Assembly (NCBI GenBank): GCA_021819245.1
Contig: JAKARI010000008.1
Span: forward strand, 28,225-90,307
DNA: 62,083 nucleotides
DNA from: Pseudomonadota bacterium
GTDB lineage: Bacteria; Pseudomonadota; Gammaproteobacteria; Acidiferrobacterales; Acidiferrobacteraceae
Reading direction: 5' to 3'
The first letter of the stretch is position 1; every line of letters starts with the position of its first letter. Under the pieces are notes generated by a model. The model was not told the DNA's origin, did no database searches, and saw only the letters and a program-made list of their open reading frames with translations. This document shows, piece by piece, positions 1-8,377 of this stretch. The position numbers and the translations under genes were made by a program.

Positions 1-90
1 GCCAAGGCCCAGGCACTGGCCAAGGCCCAGGCACTGGCCAAGGCCCAGGCACTGGCCAAGGCCCAGGCACTGGCCAAGGCCCGAGCCCGG
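1..90 (+). repeat. 18-bp in-frame tandem repeats in tolA
   Basis: The unit GCCAAGGCCCAGGCACTG occurs four times without a mismatch at 1-72. A diverged fifth copy lies at 73-90, and the array continues out of the window. Each unit encodes AKAQAL in the helical stalk of TolA. Identical copies at DNA level suggest recent slippage or expansion, so copy number probably varies between strains. Confidence 0.95.
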
Positions 91-543
91 GCCGAACAGG
101 CCGCACGTGAAGCCGCTCAAAAACGCCTAAAGGCCGAAGAGCAGGCAGCTGCCGCGCGTGCCCGTGCGAACTTGCAGCATGAGGTGGCTCAGGCCATGGC
201 AAGGGCGCGGGAGAGGGCGGCCGCACGTGCCGCGGCGGCTGCCCAAGCGCGGGGCATTGTGGATCGCTATAAGGCCCTCATAGAGGCTCGGGTGAGTGCG
301 GCCTGGGTTGCCGTTCCCCAGTCCAGAGGACTGCATTGTACTGTGCGGGTTCGTCTTATAGCCGGGGGGCAGGTTGTAGGCGCCCACATCGTTCAGGGCA
401 GCGGTAATCAGGTATTTGATCGTTCCGTGATCGCGGCGATCTATAATGCTGCGCCACTCCCCGTTCCGCGTTCGGCGGCCAAGCTCCGCTACTTGAACCC
501 GTTGACGTTTATCTTTACGGCCCCGAAGGGATCTTTACCATGA
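1..543 (+). CDS. tolA: TolA, C-terminal part (5' truncated by window edge)
   Basis: The open frame runs in from base 1 and ends at the TGA at 541-543, so only the C-terminal 180 residues are visible. TolA links the TolQR proton channel in the inner membrane to Pal at the outer membrane during cell constriction. The visible part starts with an Ala/Lys/Gln-rich helical region made of AKAQAL repeats, typical of TolA domain II. It is followed by a compact C-terminal domain (about the last 100 residues, 'GGQVVGAHIVQGSGN'-like) that fits TolA/TonB C-terminal domains. It overlaps tolB by 4 bases (ATGA). The identification rests on this architecture together with tolB-pal-cpoB downstream. Confidence 0.85.
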   Translation, partial: AKAQALAKAQALAKAQALAKAQALAKARARAEQAAREAAQKRLKAEEQAAAARARANLQHEVAQAMARARERAAARAAAAAQARGIVDRYKALIEARVSAAWVAVPQSRGLHCTVRVRLIAGGQVVGAHIVQGSGNQVFDRSVIAAIYNAAPLPVPRSAAKLRYLNPLTFIFTAPKGSLP

Positions 544-1853
544 ATCGTATTGGACTGGGTTTTGTGCCCTTATTGGTCATGCTGGTGGTTATGCCGCTTG
601 TAGCGCGGGCCGTCACGATCCACATCAACCATGGCTATGGACAAAGATTTCCGATTGCCATCGTGCCGTTCAAGGGCGAGAAGGCCTGGCCACAGGATCT
701 GCGGCCGTCGGCTGTCATCATCAAGGATCTGGACGGGAGCGGGTGGTTCAATGTGCTGCCCAGCGCCGATTATCTGACCCAACCCCACCACGACCGCCAG
801 GTCGAGGGTCACTTCAATGATTGGCGGCTCCTAAAGGCGTCAGGGCTCCTGATTGGGCGTATCGAGAGGCAGCCAGGGGGGCGTGTCAAGGTGGCGTTTC
901 GGCTCTATGACGTCAATCTGGGGACCCAGCTCAAGGCCCTTCAGTATGTCGTGCCTGCCGGGCAGCTGCGCACCGTGGATAACGCCATCGCCAATATCGT
1001 CTACAAGCACTGGACCGGCGTGCGCGGGGTGTTTAATACACGCATTGCGTTTGTCACTATGTACCCCGACGGGGCGCCCGGCCACTTTCTTTACGAACTC
1101 AAGGTGGCGGATGCTGAGGGTCATGGGGTGCATGTCATCTTGCGGTCGCATGAGCCTATCATGTCGCCGCGCTGGTCGCCCCATGGGCGGCGCCTTACCT
1201 ATGTGTCATTTGCGACTGGGTGGCCAGCCGTTTATATTCAGGACGTTGCCACCGGGGATATCCGACGAGTGGCGGCCTTTCATGGCCTAAACGGCGCACC
1301 CTCGTTTGCGCCAGACGGTACCCATATCGCGCTCAGTCTATCTAAGACCGGGTACCCTGAGATCTATGTGATGAACCTGATGACCGGCCGGTTGCGCCAG
1401 TTGACTTTCGGGCCGAATATTAATACCGAGCCCTCCTGGTCGCCCCATGGGGGGCATATCGTGTTTACCTCGGACCGAAGCGGAGGGCCCCAGATCTATG
1501 AAATGACGGCTTACGGGAACCATAAGCATCGTCTAACCTTCCGTGGCCGGTACAATGCCGGGGCCTCATTTTCCCCAAACGGTAAATGGCTGACGCTGGT
1601 AAGTCGGCGCGCGGGCCAGTATCATGCAGCAGTGTTTGAGTTGGCGGACTCGACCCTGGAGATTCTGACTGCCACAAGCCTTGATGAATCCCCAACGTTT
1701 GCACCAAACGGGCAGGAAATACTGTATAGCACGGTGGTGGGGGGGCATAGGGTGTTAGCCACGGTTTCGTTAAACGGGCGGGGGCGTCGTATACTGGGGT
1801 TAACAGGGGGGGATGTCAGTGATCCTGCGTGGTCGCCATTTCGTCACCCGTGA
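540..1853 (+). CDS. tolB: Tol-Pal system beta-propeller protein TolB
   Basis: A 437-residue periplasmic protein of normal TolB length. It has an N-terminal signal peptide (hydrophobic stretch about residues 7-24, cleavage near ARA), an N-terminal alpha/beta domain (about 25-150), and a C-terminal WD40-like six-bladed propeller. The propeller is shown by repeated 'SPRWSPHGRRLTYVS', 'EPSWSPHGGHIVFTS' and 'GASFSPNGKWLTLVS' segments. TolB binds Pal and the TolA C-terminal domain at the septum. The ATG at 540 overlaps the tolA stop as ATGA, implying translational coupling. Pal starts 41 bases downstream. Confidence 0.96.
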   Translation: MNRIGLGFVPLLVMLVVMPLVARAVTIHINHGYGQRFPIAIVPFKGEKAWPQDLRPSAVIIKDLDGSGWFNVLPSADYLTQPHHDRQVEGHFNDWRLLKASGLLIGRIERQPGGRVKVAFRLYDVNLGTQLKALQYVVPAGQLRTVDNAIANIVYKHWTGVRGVFNTRIAFVTMYPDGAPGHFLYELKVADAEGHGVHVILRSHEPIMSPRWSPHGRRLTYVSFATGWPAVYIQDVATGDIRRVAAFHGLNGAPSFAPDGTHIALSLSKTGYPEIYVMNLMTGRLRQLTFGPNINTEPSWSPHGGHIVFTSDRSGGPQIYEMTAYGNHKHRLTFRGRYNAGASFSPNGKWLTLVSRRAGQYHAAVFELADSTLEILTATSLDESPTFAPNGQEILYSTVVGGHRVLATVSLNGRGRRILGLTGGDVSDPAWSPFRHP

Positions 1854-1894
1854 CTACTTACATTATCAATAGGTTAAAGGAAAGGAGTGGTGTA

Positions 1895-2431
1895 ATGAAA
1901 ATGAATAAAGGCATGCTCGTTGTGGTCGGGCTCGCCGCTCTGGCGGGTTGCGCAGGCAAGCAGGCGGTAAAACCGAGCGGGTCATCGGCGACAGCGTCGC
2001 GTAGCGGGACTCAGGCAAGCGGTGCAGGGCAGAGCAGCAGCGCGCAGGGGAGCAGCATGGCGAGCACGAGCAGCCCGACACTGAGCAGCTTCTCGCATAT
2101 GGTGCATTTCCGCACCAATAGCTCGGCGATCATCGGCGTGAACCGCCAGATCGTGAAGGAAAATGCCAGCTATCTCGAGGCCCATCCCAGCGTGCGCGTG
2201 CGTCTGGAAGGCAATACTGATGAGCGCGGTACCGCCCAATACAATATGGCGCTGGGTTGGCGCCGTGCCGATGCCGTAAAGCACATGCTCGAGGTGCTGG
2301 GTGTGTCGGGCAGCCAGCTTGCGACGATTTCTTTCGGCAAGTCGCGGCCGCTTGCCCTGGGTCACAATCCAAAGGCGTGGGCCGTAAATCGCCGCGTCTA
2401 CTTCAACTACAAGTATTTCGCTAGCAAGTAA
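1895..2431 (+). CDS. pal: Peptidoglycan-associated lipoprotein Pal
   Basis: A 178-residue outer-membrane lipoprotein. The start at 1895 is chosen over the longer in-frame start at 1829 because it has a strong ribosome site (AAAGGAG, 1881-1887) and gives a proper lipoprotein signal with lipobox LAGC near residue 18. A Ser/Gly/Ala-rich linker follows, then an OmpA-like peptidoglycan-binding domain (about residues 75-178). That domain carries the family motif 'GNTDERGT...YN..L..RRA', whose Asp and Arg bind diaminopimelate. Pal anchors the outer membrane to murein and partners TolB. Confidence 0.95.
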   Translation: MKMNKGMLVVVGLAALAGCAGKQAVKPSGSSATASRSGTQASGAGQSSSAQGSSMASTSSPTLSSFSHMVHFRTNSSAIIGVNRQIVKENASYLEAHPSVRVRLEGNTDERGTAQYNMALGWRRADAVKHMLEVLGVSGSQLATISFGKSRPLALGHNPKAWAVNRRVYFNYKYFASK

Positions 2432-2436
2432 GGCTT

Positions 2437-3363
2437 GTGGGCGAGCGGTCCAGGGTTTTTTGCGGGACAGCGCTGGCGTTGGCGGGGATCGTGGCGATCC
2501 CCGCCGTCGCTTATGACCGCCAACCCCCTATTATCTCCATTCCCACAAATGGGACGGGTTCTTCTTCGCGAGCGGGGCTCCTGAGCCTCCTTGAGACGTT
2601 GCACGCAATACGCCAGCAGCTTCGCAGTCTCGAAAACCAAGTGGAGATCGAGAATCACAAGATCAGCCGGCTGCGCCAGCAGCAGCAGGCATTTTTCGCG
2701 GATATTGACCGGCGGCTGCGCCATCTTCAGAAGGTAACGGCCGCGCCGGCAGTGGCGCCGCAGGGTCCTTCAGTGGCAGTCGCCCCCCAGGCTGGGTCTG
2801 GGTCCGGCACCGCGGGCAGCGGGTCGGGGATCGTGGTCATTCCCCCGAACACTACCCCTGCAGCGGTGTCACCCCCGGCCAGTACGGGGACGGTGGTGGG
2901 CGCCACCAGTGCGGCCAGCCCTAGCGCGGCATCTACCACGTCAGGCGGAGGGGTCGCCGCAAGCCAGGGCCATGTATCGGCCAAGGAGATGTACGCCAAG
3001 GCCCTTAATCTCCTGCGAGCTGGGCGTTACCAGCATGCGGTTGCCGCGTTCCGGGTATTCCTGCAGGCCTATCCAGAGGACAAGCGGGCTGCCAAGGCCC
3101 AATATTGGGTCGCGGAGACCGACTATGTGGAGCGTGATTATCCCGACGCCGAGCAGGCCTTCAAGACGCTTGTGGCGCGGTATCCCGGGAGTCGGAAGGT
3201 GCCGAGCGCCCTCCTGAAGATGGGTTATATCGCCAAATGGCAAGGGCATGCCAATAAGGCCCGGATCATCTGGAAGGGGTTGATTGCGCGGTATCCCAAG
3301 GCGACGGCAACTCAGGTAGCGCGAAATGCCGTAAAGAATCTCGGGGCCAAGGGCACCAAATAA
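2437..3363 (+). CDS. cpoB: Cell division coordinator CpoB (YbgF)
   Basis: A 308-residue periplasmic protein encoded five bases after pal. The start is a GTG at 2437, leading into a signal peptide ending near AVA-Y. After it come a short coiled coil (about residues 45-90, Gln/Leu/Arg rich, the trimerisation segment), a long low-complexity Gly/Ser/Ala/Pro linker (about 95-180), and TPR-type repeats (about 180-300) with the typical 'AKEMYAKALNLLRAGRY' and 'AKAQYWVAETDYVERDY' helices. CpoB binds TolA and coordinates PBP1B activity with outer-membrane constriction. The linker is longer than in E. coli. Confidence 0.92.
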   Translation: MGERSRVFCGTALALAGIVAIPAVAYDRQPPIISIPTNGTGSSSRAGLLSLLETLHAIRQQLRSLENQVEIENHKISRLRQQQQAFFADIDRRLRHLQKVTAAPAVAPQGPSVAVAPQAGSGSGTAGSGSGIVVIPPNTTPAAVSPPASTGTVVGATSAASPSAASTTSGGGVAASQGHVSAKEMYAKALNLLRAGRYQHAVAAFRVFLQAYPEDKRAAKAQYWVAETDYVERDYPDAEQAFKTLVARYPGSRKVPSALLKMGYIAKWQGHANKARIIWKGLIARYPKATATQVARNAVKNLGAKGTK

Positions 3364-3416
3364 GGCGTTTTGGCGGGGTCGTCGCATCCGCTCGTGGGGC
3401 CGCGGTAGAATGGACC

Positions 3417-4061
3417 ATGCTGCGGGATCTGCGGATCACTGAAATCTTCTACTCCCTCCAAGGAGAGGCGCGCACCGTGGGCTGGCCCACGGTTTTTGTG
3501 CGCCTGACCGGCTGCCCTTTGCGTTGCCGATACTGCGATACCGCGTATGCCTTTCAGGGGGGCGAGCGCGTTTCTATCGCAGGCATTTTAGAGAAAGTGA
3601 GTAATTACACGCCAAGGTTTGTGACAGTGACCGGCGGTGAGCCCTTGGCGCAACCCGCGGTTTTGTTGCTCTTACGGGAACTCTGTGACCAAGGCTATGA
3701 GGTCTCGCTTGAGACGAGCGGGGCCTTGTCGACGCGCGATATCGATCCACGGGTGAGTGTTGTGCTTGACCTCAAGACCCCGGGTTCCGGGGAATCGGCG
3801 CGCAACCTCTACGAGAATGTTGACCGCCTGCGCGCCGTTGATCAGGTGAAATTTGTGATTACGAATGCCGAGGACTATGAGTGGGCCCGGGAGGCTGTGG
3901 ATAAGTATCAGCTCACCCAGTGTTGCGATGTCCTATTCTCGCCTGCCCAAGGTAGCCTTGCGGCACAGGATCTCGCTGACTGGATCCTGCGGGATCGGCT
4001 CGCGGTGCGCTTTCAGATTCAGTTGCATAAGGTTCTCTGGGGGGATACTCGTGGCCGGTGA
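3417..4061 (+). CDS. queE: 7-carboxy-7-deazaguanine synthase QueE
   Basis: A 214-residue radical SAM enzyme that converts 6-carboxytetrahydropterin to 7-carboxy-7-deazaguanine in queuosine/preQ0 synthesis. The cluster-binding CxxxCxxC motif is visible as '[12 protein letters not shown]' near residues 31-42, followed by '[11 protein letters not shown]', the SAM-binding GGE motif. Length fits the short proteobacterial QueE type. A TAGAAT element lies about 10 bases before the start and may be a -10 box. It overlaps queC by 11 bases, so the two are co-translated. Confidence 0.94.
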   Translation: MLRDLRITEIFYSLQGEARTVGWPTVFVRLTGCPLRCRYCDTAYAFQGGERVSIAGILEKVSNYTPRFVTVTGGEPLAQPAVLLLLRELCDQGYEVSLETSGALSTRDIDPRVSVVLDLKTPGSGESARNLYENVDRLRAVDQVKFVITNAEDYEWAREAVDKYQLTQCCDVLFSPAQGSLAAQDLADWILRDRLAVRFQIQLHKVLWGDTRGR

Positions 4062-4725
4062 CAAAAAGGCCGTACTCTTGCTGTCCGGCGGGCTCGATTC
4101 GGCGACGACCTTGGCAATCGCTCGTCACGAGGGATTCGAGTGCCATGCCTTGTCGTTCGATTACGGGCAGCGCCACAAAGACGAACTCAAGGCGGCGGCA
4201 GCCGTCGCGAGGGCGGGGGGGGCTTATGAGCATAGGGTTGCAAGCCTGGATATGGGTTTTGTCGGTGGCTCGGCCTTGACGGACCCGGGTCTGGCGGTCC
4301 CCGAGGTACCCACGACCGGCATCCCTGTGACCTATGTGCCAGCGCGTAATACGGTGTTTTTGGCGGTAGCCCTCGGCTGGGCGGAGGTGCTGGGGGCGCG
4401 GGATATCTTTATTGGCGTCAATGCGGTCGACTACTCGGGTTACCCGGACTGTCGTCCGGAATACCTGACGGCGTTCGAGGCGCTCGCCAATCTTGCGACC
4501 AGGGCCGGTGTCGAGGGCGAGCGATTCCATGTCCGTGCGCCCTTGTTGCGGCTTACGAAGGCCGAGATCATTCAGATCGGTCTTGGGCTGGGTGTGGATT
4601 ACACCCCAACCCTTTCGTGCTACGCCCCGCGCGAGGGGCGGTCTTGCGGTGTGTGCGACGCCTGCCGTTTGCGAGCCAAAGGCTTTGCTGAGGCCGGTGT
4701 CCCGGACCCGGCAATCTTGATTTGA
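4051..4725 (+). CDS. queC: 7-cyano-7-deazaguanine synthase QueC
   Basis: A 224-residue ATP-dependent enzyme making preQ0 from 7-carboxy-7-deazaguanine and ammonia. The PP-loop motif '[11 protein letters not shown]' lies at residues 10-20. The zinc-binding cysteine cluster is near the C-terminus ('[16 protein letters not shown]'). The GTG at 4051 is used because it places the PP-loop at the normal position; the upstream in-frame ATG would add about 60 unrelated residues lying inside queE. No other queuosine gene is in the window. Confidence 0.94.
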   Translation: MAGDKKAVLLLSGGLDSATTLAIARHEGFECHALSFDYGQRHKDELKAAAAVARAGGAYEHRVASLDMGFVGGSALTDPGLAVPEVPTTGIPVTYVPARNTVFLAVALGWAEVLGARDIFIGVNAVDYSGYPDCRPEYLTAFEALANLATRAGVEGERFHVRAPLLRLTKAEIIQIGLGLGVDYTPTLSCYAPREGRSCGVCDACRLRAKGFAEAGVPDPAILI

Positions 4726-4762
4726 CAGCATCTGCGACAGTCCCAATAATGACCAGCTTTTG

Positions 4763-4838
4763 GGGCCGTTAGCTCAGTCGGTAGAGCATCTGACTTTTAA
4801 TCAGGTGGTCGCTGGTTCGATCCCAGCACGGCCCACCA
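4763..4838 (+). tRNA. tRNA-Lys (anticodon UUU)
   Basis: A complete cloverleaf can be drawn. The acceptor stem GGGCCGT (4763-4769) pairs with ACGGCCC (4828-4834), the D-arm is AGCTCAGTCGGTAGAGC, and the anticodon loop CTTTTAA (4794-4800) has anticodon TTT at 4796-4798. The T-arm is GCTGGTTCGATCCCAGC and CCA is encoded at 4836-4838. An integrase gene begins 90 bases downstream, making the 3' half of this tRNA the probable integration site. Confidence 0.98.
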
Positions 4839-4886
4839 ATAAAAACAAGCACTCACCTATCATCCCGCCAGCCCCATCCTTGAATA

Positions 4887-4916
4887 TGCCATAATCCTGC
4901 CATAACACGTATGGCA
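4887..4916. promoter_or_regulatory. TGCCATA repeat cluster upstream of integrase
   Basis: Three copies of a 7-bp motif sit within 30 bases: TGCCATA at 4887-4893 and 4898-4904 (direct, 11-bp period) and the inverted copy TATGGCA at 4910-4916. They lie between the tRNA 3' end and the integrase start, just before its ribosome site. They could be arm-type binding sites of the integrase or an operator for its own expression. The function is inferred from position only. Confidence 0.55.
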
Positions 4917-4928
4917 AAAGGCGATGGC

Positions 4929-5945
4929 ATGGCAACATTGCGCAAGCGCCCGGGTCCGGGCGGCCGCACCGCATGGCAGGCCCAGATCATCCGGCGAGGG
5001 TATGAGCCCCAATACCGAACCTTTGATACGAAGACGGAGGCCGAGGCGTGGGCTGTGACTATCGAATCAGAAATCGCGCGGGAGGTGTTCGTCTCGCGTA
5101 CCGAGGCCGAGGCGACAACCTTGGCCGAGGCACTGAACCGATACGAGCGAGACGTAAGTAGCACAAAGAAAAGCGGCGGTCGGGAGCGTTTTACCATCGC
5201 GGCGTGGCGTACATCGCCGCTCGGCGGACGGGTGTTGGCGAGCATCCGGGAAAAAGACATTGCTGGTGCTATCCAAGAAAAAGAACGAAATGGCTTAAGT
5301 CCAAACACAATTCGCATCCATCTGGCCTTACTTTCGCATCTCTTCAATACCGCCCGCACCGCGTGGGGCATGGAATCCCTCTCAAATCCCGTAGATATGG
5401 TCAAGGGTCGGCGGCCGAAGTTGCCGCCCGGCCGCGAGCGCCGCTTAGGTGATGGCGAGGAGGCCCGCCTCCTGAAAGAGGCCGGCGCCGGGTTCGCGCC
5501 CGTCATCCGCTGGGCGCTGGCGACGGCCATGCGTCGCGGCGAAATCGCGTGCCTGCGGTGTGAGCATGTCGATCGCGGAAAGCGGTCGGCGTTTCTACCC
5601 GAAACCAAGAATGGTCAGGCGCGGTCCGTGCCGCTGTCGCGGGAGGCACTTGCCGTGCTGGACAGCCTCCCCCGCCGCATCGATGGATCCATGTTCAACA
5701 TGACCGAAAACGCCATCACGCTCGCCATGAAGCGCGCCTGCGCCAAGGCCAAGATCACGGGACTGACGTTTCACGACCTCCGGCACGAGGCGGTGTCCAG
5801 GCTTTTCGAGAACACCGACCTGGATGCCATGGAGATCGCTCGTATTTCCGGCCATCGGACACTCTCAATGCTGAGCCGCTACACTCACCTGCGAGCACAT
5901 CGATTGGCAGAACGGCTGGATGGGGCGCGGCGAGGTAAACCATGA
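4929..5945 (+). CDS. Tyrosine-type site-specific integrase
   Basis: A 338-residue phage/island-type recombinase. The start at 4929 ('MATLRKRPGPGGR', a common integrase N-terminus) is preferred to the ATG at 4911 because AAAAGG (4916-4920) is at good spacing. An N-terminal arm/SAM-like DNA-binding region (to about residue 160) precedes the catalytic domain. Catalytic residues are visible: Arg in 'ATAMRRGEIACL', His-x-x-Arg in 'FHDLRHEAVSR', His in 'SGHRTLSM' and the Tyr nucleophile in 'SRYTHLRA'. It sits right behind tRNA-Lys, the usual attachment arrangement. No excisionase or further element genes are recognisable, so the element is probably reduced. Confidence 0.93.
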   Translation: MATLRKRPGPGGRTAWQAQIIRRGYEPQYRTFDTKTEAEAWAVTIESEIAREVFVSRTEAEATTLAEALNRYERDVSSTKKSGGRERFTIAAWRTSPLGGRVLASIREKDIAGAIQEKERNGLSPNTIRIHLALLSHLFNTARTAWGMESLSNPVDMVKGRRPKLPPGRERRLGDGEEARLLKEAGAGFAPVIRWALATAMRRGEIACLRCEHVDRGKRSAFLPETKNGQARSVPLSREALAVLDSLPRRIDGSMFNMTENAITLAMKRACAKAKITGLTFHDLRHEAVSRLFENTDLDAMEIARISGHRTLSMLSRYTHLRAHRLAERLDGARRGKP

Positions 5946-6137
5946 GGCTACGCTTCAATAAAGAGGTTCGACGTTCTATTGCGGAGGAGCTAAGAAAGCG
6001 TCCACTTATGGTGGGATCGGCCTCGATCTGCTGGGGTATTCAATACGTGCCCCGTTGGTGATGATGACAGCTTTTTTGTAGTGGATTGCGTGCCAGATTC
6101 TCGCCAACGTGCTTTTAGCGATAGAGGACTAAAAGAT

Positions 6138-6278
6138 ATGGATATGACAACGGCTGTTTTTATTGGGATGGGGGCTGTCGTGGCCTATGGGATAGCCGCT
6201 GTGGTTGTGGCGCTCTTGGTGTCCAGAAGGCAAGACCACCGCCACAGCCACAAGGCCTCCCATCGGTCATCACCGTGA
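6138..6278 (+). CDS. Small predicted membrane protein (unknown)
   Basis: A 46-residue reading frame with one strong hydrophobic helix (about residues 4-27, 'AVFIGMGAVVAYGIAAVVVALLV') followed by a basic, His-rich tail. The start at ATG 6138 is chosen over 6081 because the shorter form puts the helix at the N-terminus and has a purine-rich stretch (GAGGACTAAAAG) in front. No family is recognised. It lies in the debris behind the integrase and could be non-functional. Confidence 0.35.
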   Translation: MDMTTAVFIGMGAVVAYGIAAVVVALLVSRRQDHRHSHKASHRSSP

Positions 6279-6381
6279 CCTACCAATCTACTCTACGCGT
6301 TTTCCAGCGATGGCTCCCGGACCTGCTGGGGCGTTGACGATCACGCCCATGCGCCTGTTTTTGGACCCTGAAAAGCGCCTG

Positions 6382-6420
6382 TATGGTCATGAGCGCGGGC
6401 AGCCCGCGCCCATGACCATA
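6382..6420. repeat. Long 18-bp inverted repeat (hairpin) in element debris
   Basis: The left arm TATGGTCATGAGCGCGGG (6382-6399) and right arm CCCGCGCCCATGACCATA (6403-6420) pair with a single mismatch around the 3-base spacer CAG. No T tract follows on either strand, so it is not an intrinsic terminator. It lies in a 750-bp stretch without convincing genes, between the integrase and the transposase remnant. It may be an IS end, a recombination site or a REP-like element. Confidence 0.7.
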
Positions 6421-6579
6421 CGCGAGTGGATCGTGCCATCAACGCGTCAAGGGTGCGCTGCGCCGGTCTGAAAGCCCGCCCGTGACCCGGATAGGGGATC
6501 GCCTCCCGTTGCGTAAAGGCAATCATCATGCCCGAAAAACGCGTATGGCCAGAGTTACGCGGATTCCCATGATCGTTGA

Positions 6580-6693
6580 CAGGCGCGGGGCTTTCGACAG
6601 TTCCTCTTGCGCGGACTGCGGAAAGTGCAGGGCGAATGGGGCCTGATCTGCTCCGCCCACAACCTCTTGACGCTGAAAACGGCGATGGGCTGA
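6580..6693 (+). pseudogene. Transposase remnant, IS1182-type C-terminus
   Basis: In frame 1 the 114 bases before the TGA at 6691-6693 read as the last 37 residues of a DDE transposase. The characteristic ending includes 'RGFRQFLLRGL', 'VQGEWGLICSAHN' and 'LLTLKTAMG'. An in-frame stop (6577-6579) cuts the frame immediately upstream and no further transposase sequence was recognised. It is a decayed insertion-sequence end, consistent with an old mobile element behind tRNA-Lys. The IS family is assigned from memory of the C-terminal pattern. Confidence 0.65.
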
Positions 6694-7027
6694 CGGCCTT
6701 TTGCCGTCGCAGCACCCGAAACCGGTATTCATTCCATCCCTCCGGCCACCATTGTCATCCCTGTCGGGATGGGTTAGTCGGGCGGGCTCGTCGGGATCAA
6801 AATGCCTAGTGTTCCGCCGCACAGCGGCTCCGTCCAACGCCCCGATGACGATCAGCGTTTTGGCTGGTTACGATCAGCGAAATACGCAATGCGTCATAAA
6901 CGTAACATATTCGTATGCCATAAAAGGCACGAACTCGTCGAGCTACCAGGGCTTTTTAAGGCCGGACCCACCCAGATCGCGGCCTTGACCCTCGACCAAC
7001 CGACTGAGCAACATAAGGGATCGGCGC
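6694..7027. other. Non-coding stretch before glycosyltransferase
   Basis: No reading frame here has recognisable protein character. The last 150 bases become AT-richer and should hold the promoter of the glycosyltransferase gene. A ribosome site AAGGGA precedes the start at 7028. Confidence 0.5.
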
Positions 7028-8203
7028 ATGCGCGTACTGATGGTCTCCGACACCTATTTCCCGCGCATCAGCGGTGTAGCGAGCTCCATCCGAAGCTTCC
7101 GTGCTGGACTTGCCAGGCTCGGCCACGAAGTCGATTTGATTGTCCCGCGATACGGGGTCGACGACATGAACGAGCCCGGGGTGTTTCATGCTGATGCTTG
7201 GCGCATACCCTTGTATCCGGAAGAGCGCATCATGGCGCCAGGAAAACACGCATTTTGGGAACAATGCGGTAAGACGCTCGGCTATGATGTCATCCATATC
7301 CAGACACCATTCGTCGCCCATATTTATGGCCTGCGCCTCGCCCGTAAGTGGGGAATCCCGGTCGCCGTCTCATACCACACACACTTTGAGGCCTATATTG
7401 GGCATTACTATCCATGGCTCTCGAGAACAGGGGGGCGGGCTATGGTGCGCGCCATATCCCGCCGTCAATGCCAAAGCGCAGATGTAATCATAGCACCATC
7501 TACCGCCATGGCCCGAGTATTAGGGTCCTACGGAGTGCGAACGCGCATCGACGTCATACCGACCGGAATCGACATGTCATCGAGTTATGGAGGTGACGGA
7601 TCAGATTTTCGGATTCGCAACGGCATAAATCTTACACGGCCCATAATACTCTATGCGGGGCGCCTGGCGCCTGAGAAAAATATCCCCTTTCTCCTCGAGG
7701 TCACAGCAAGACTACGAACCGCAATACCGGACATCCTCATGCTGATGGCGGGGGACGGTCCGGCACGGCCCGCCCTCGAGGCCTTCGTTCACGAACATCA
7801 TCTTACGGACGCCGTCCGTTTTCTTGGTTATGTAGATCGTGACACCACACTCAAAGAGATATACCGGGCCGCCGATCTTTTCGTATTTGCCTCCCAGACA
7901 GAGACGCAGGGCATGGTCCTCTTGGAGGCGCTTGCCGCGGGGCTGCCGATTGTTGCGATATCGGCACTGGGTGTGGCCGATCTCTTAGCTAGCCACCAAG
8001 GCACGTGTAGCAGCAAGGCGGACCCGGATAAGTTCAGCGCCGCGTGCCTTGAGATTCTAAAAAACCCCGCTTTGCATGCACGCATGGCCACAGAGGCCGT
8101 TCAGCATGCGATGCGCCTGTCTCAGGATGCCATGTCGCGACGGCTCGGGGAGACGTACGCGGGGCTGGTTGGTGTAGCTGACGCCATACGGGGGGTCGCA
8201 TAG
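7028..8203 (+). CDS. GT4-family glycosyltransferase
   Basis: A 391-residue GT-B fold glycosyltransferase of the GT4 group, resembling GDP-mannose-dependent lipid mannosyltransferases. The N-terminal acceptor domain begins 'MVSDTYFPRISGVASSI', with the usual Gly-rich loop for substrate contact. The C-terminal nucleotide-sugar domain has 'LYAGRLAPEKNIPFLLE' and the family E-x7-E motif in 'ETQGMVLLEALAAGLP'. The sugar donor and acceptor cannot be read from sequence. AAGGGA before 7028 supports the start. An LpxH-like phosphoesterase follows 175 bases later, so a role in glycolipid or envelope glycan synthesis is likely. Codon use is less GC-rich than the flanking Tol genes. Confidence 0.88.
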   Translation: MRVLMVSDTYFPRISGVASSIRSFRAGLARLGHEVDLIVPRYGVDDMNEPGVFHADAWRIPLYPEERIMAPGKHAFWEQCGKTLGYDVIHIQTPFVAHIYGLRLARKWGIPVAVSYHTHFEAYIGHYYPWLSRTGGRAMVRAISRRQCQSADVIIAPSTAMARVLGSYGVRTRIDVIPTGIDMSSSYGGDGSDFRIRNGINLTRPIILYAGRLAPEKNIPFLLEVTARLRTAIPDILMLMAGDGPARPALEAFVHEHHLTDAVRFLGYVDRDTTLKEIYRAADLFVFASQTETQGMVLLEALAAGLPIVAISALGVADLLASHQGTCSSKADPDKFSAACLEILKNPALHARMATEAVQHAMRLSQDAMSRRLGETYAGLVGVADAIRGVA

Positions 8204-8377
8204 GGAATGCCAGAATCTTAGGCATTCAAATATATGGGCTATGAGTTACTGGCTCGCTCTGGAGCGGAATCGCCGTGAAAATCAAGGTGAACCATGCCTA
8301 GATGCTGCGTAAAAGAAACCAATAACCACGAACACGACAGCTGGACGCCACTAATTCCGAATGATTAGGAGAGTGTT

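Noticed and set aside
853-1290. Plus-strand open frame inside tolB
   Set aside because: It lies wholly within tolB in another frame and has no protein-like motifs; a GC-rich shadow.
6915-6921. A further TGCCATA copy as the other arm of the element
   Set aside because: A 7-mer is expected several times by chance in 62 kb; only the cluster of three near the integrase is unusual.
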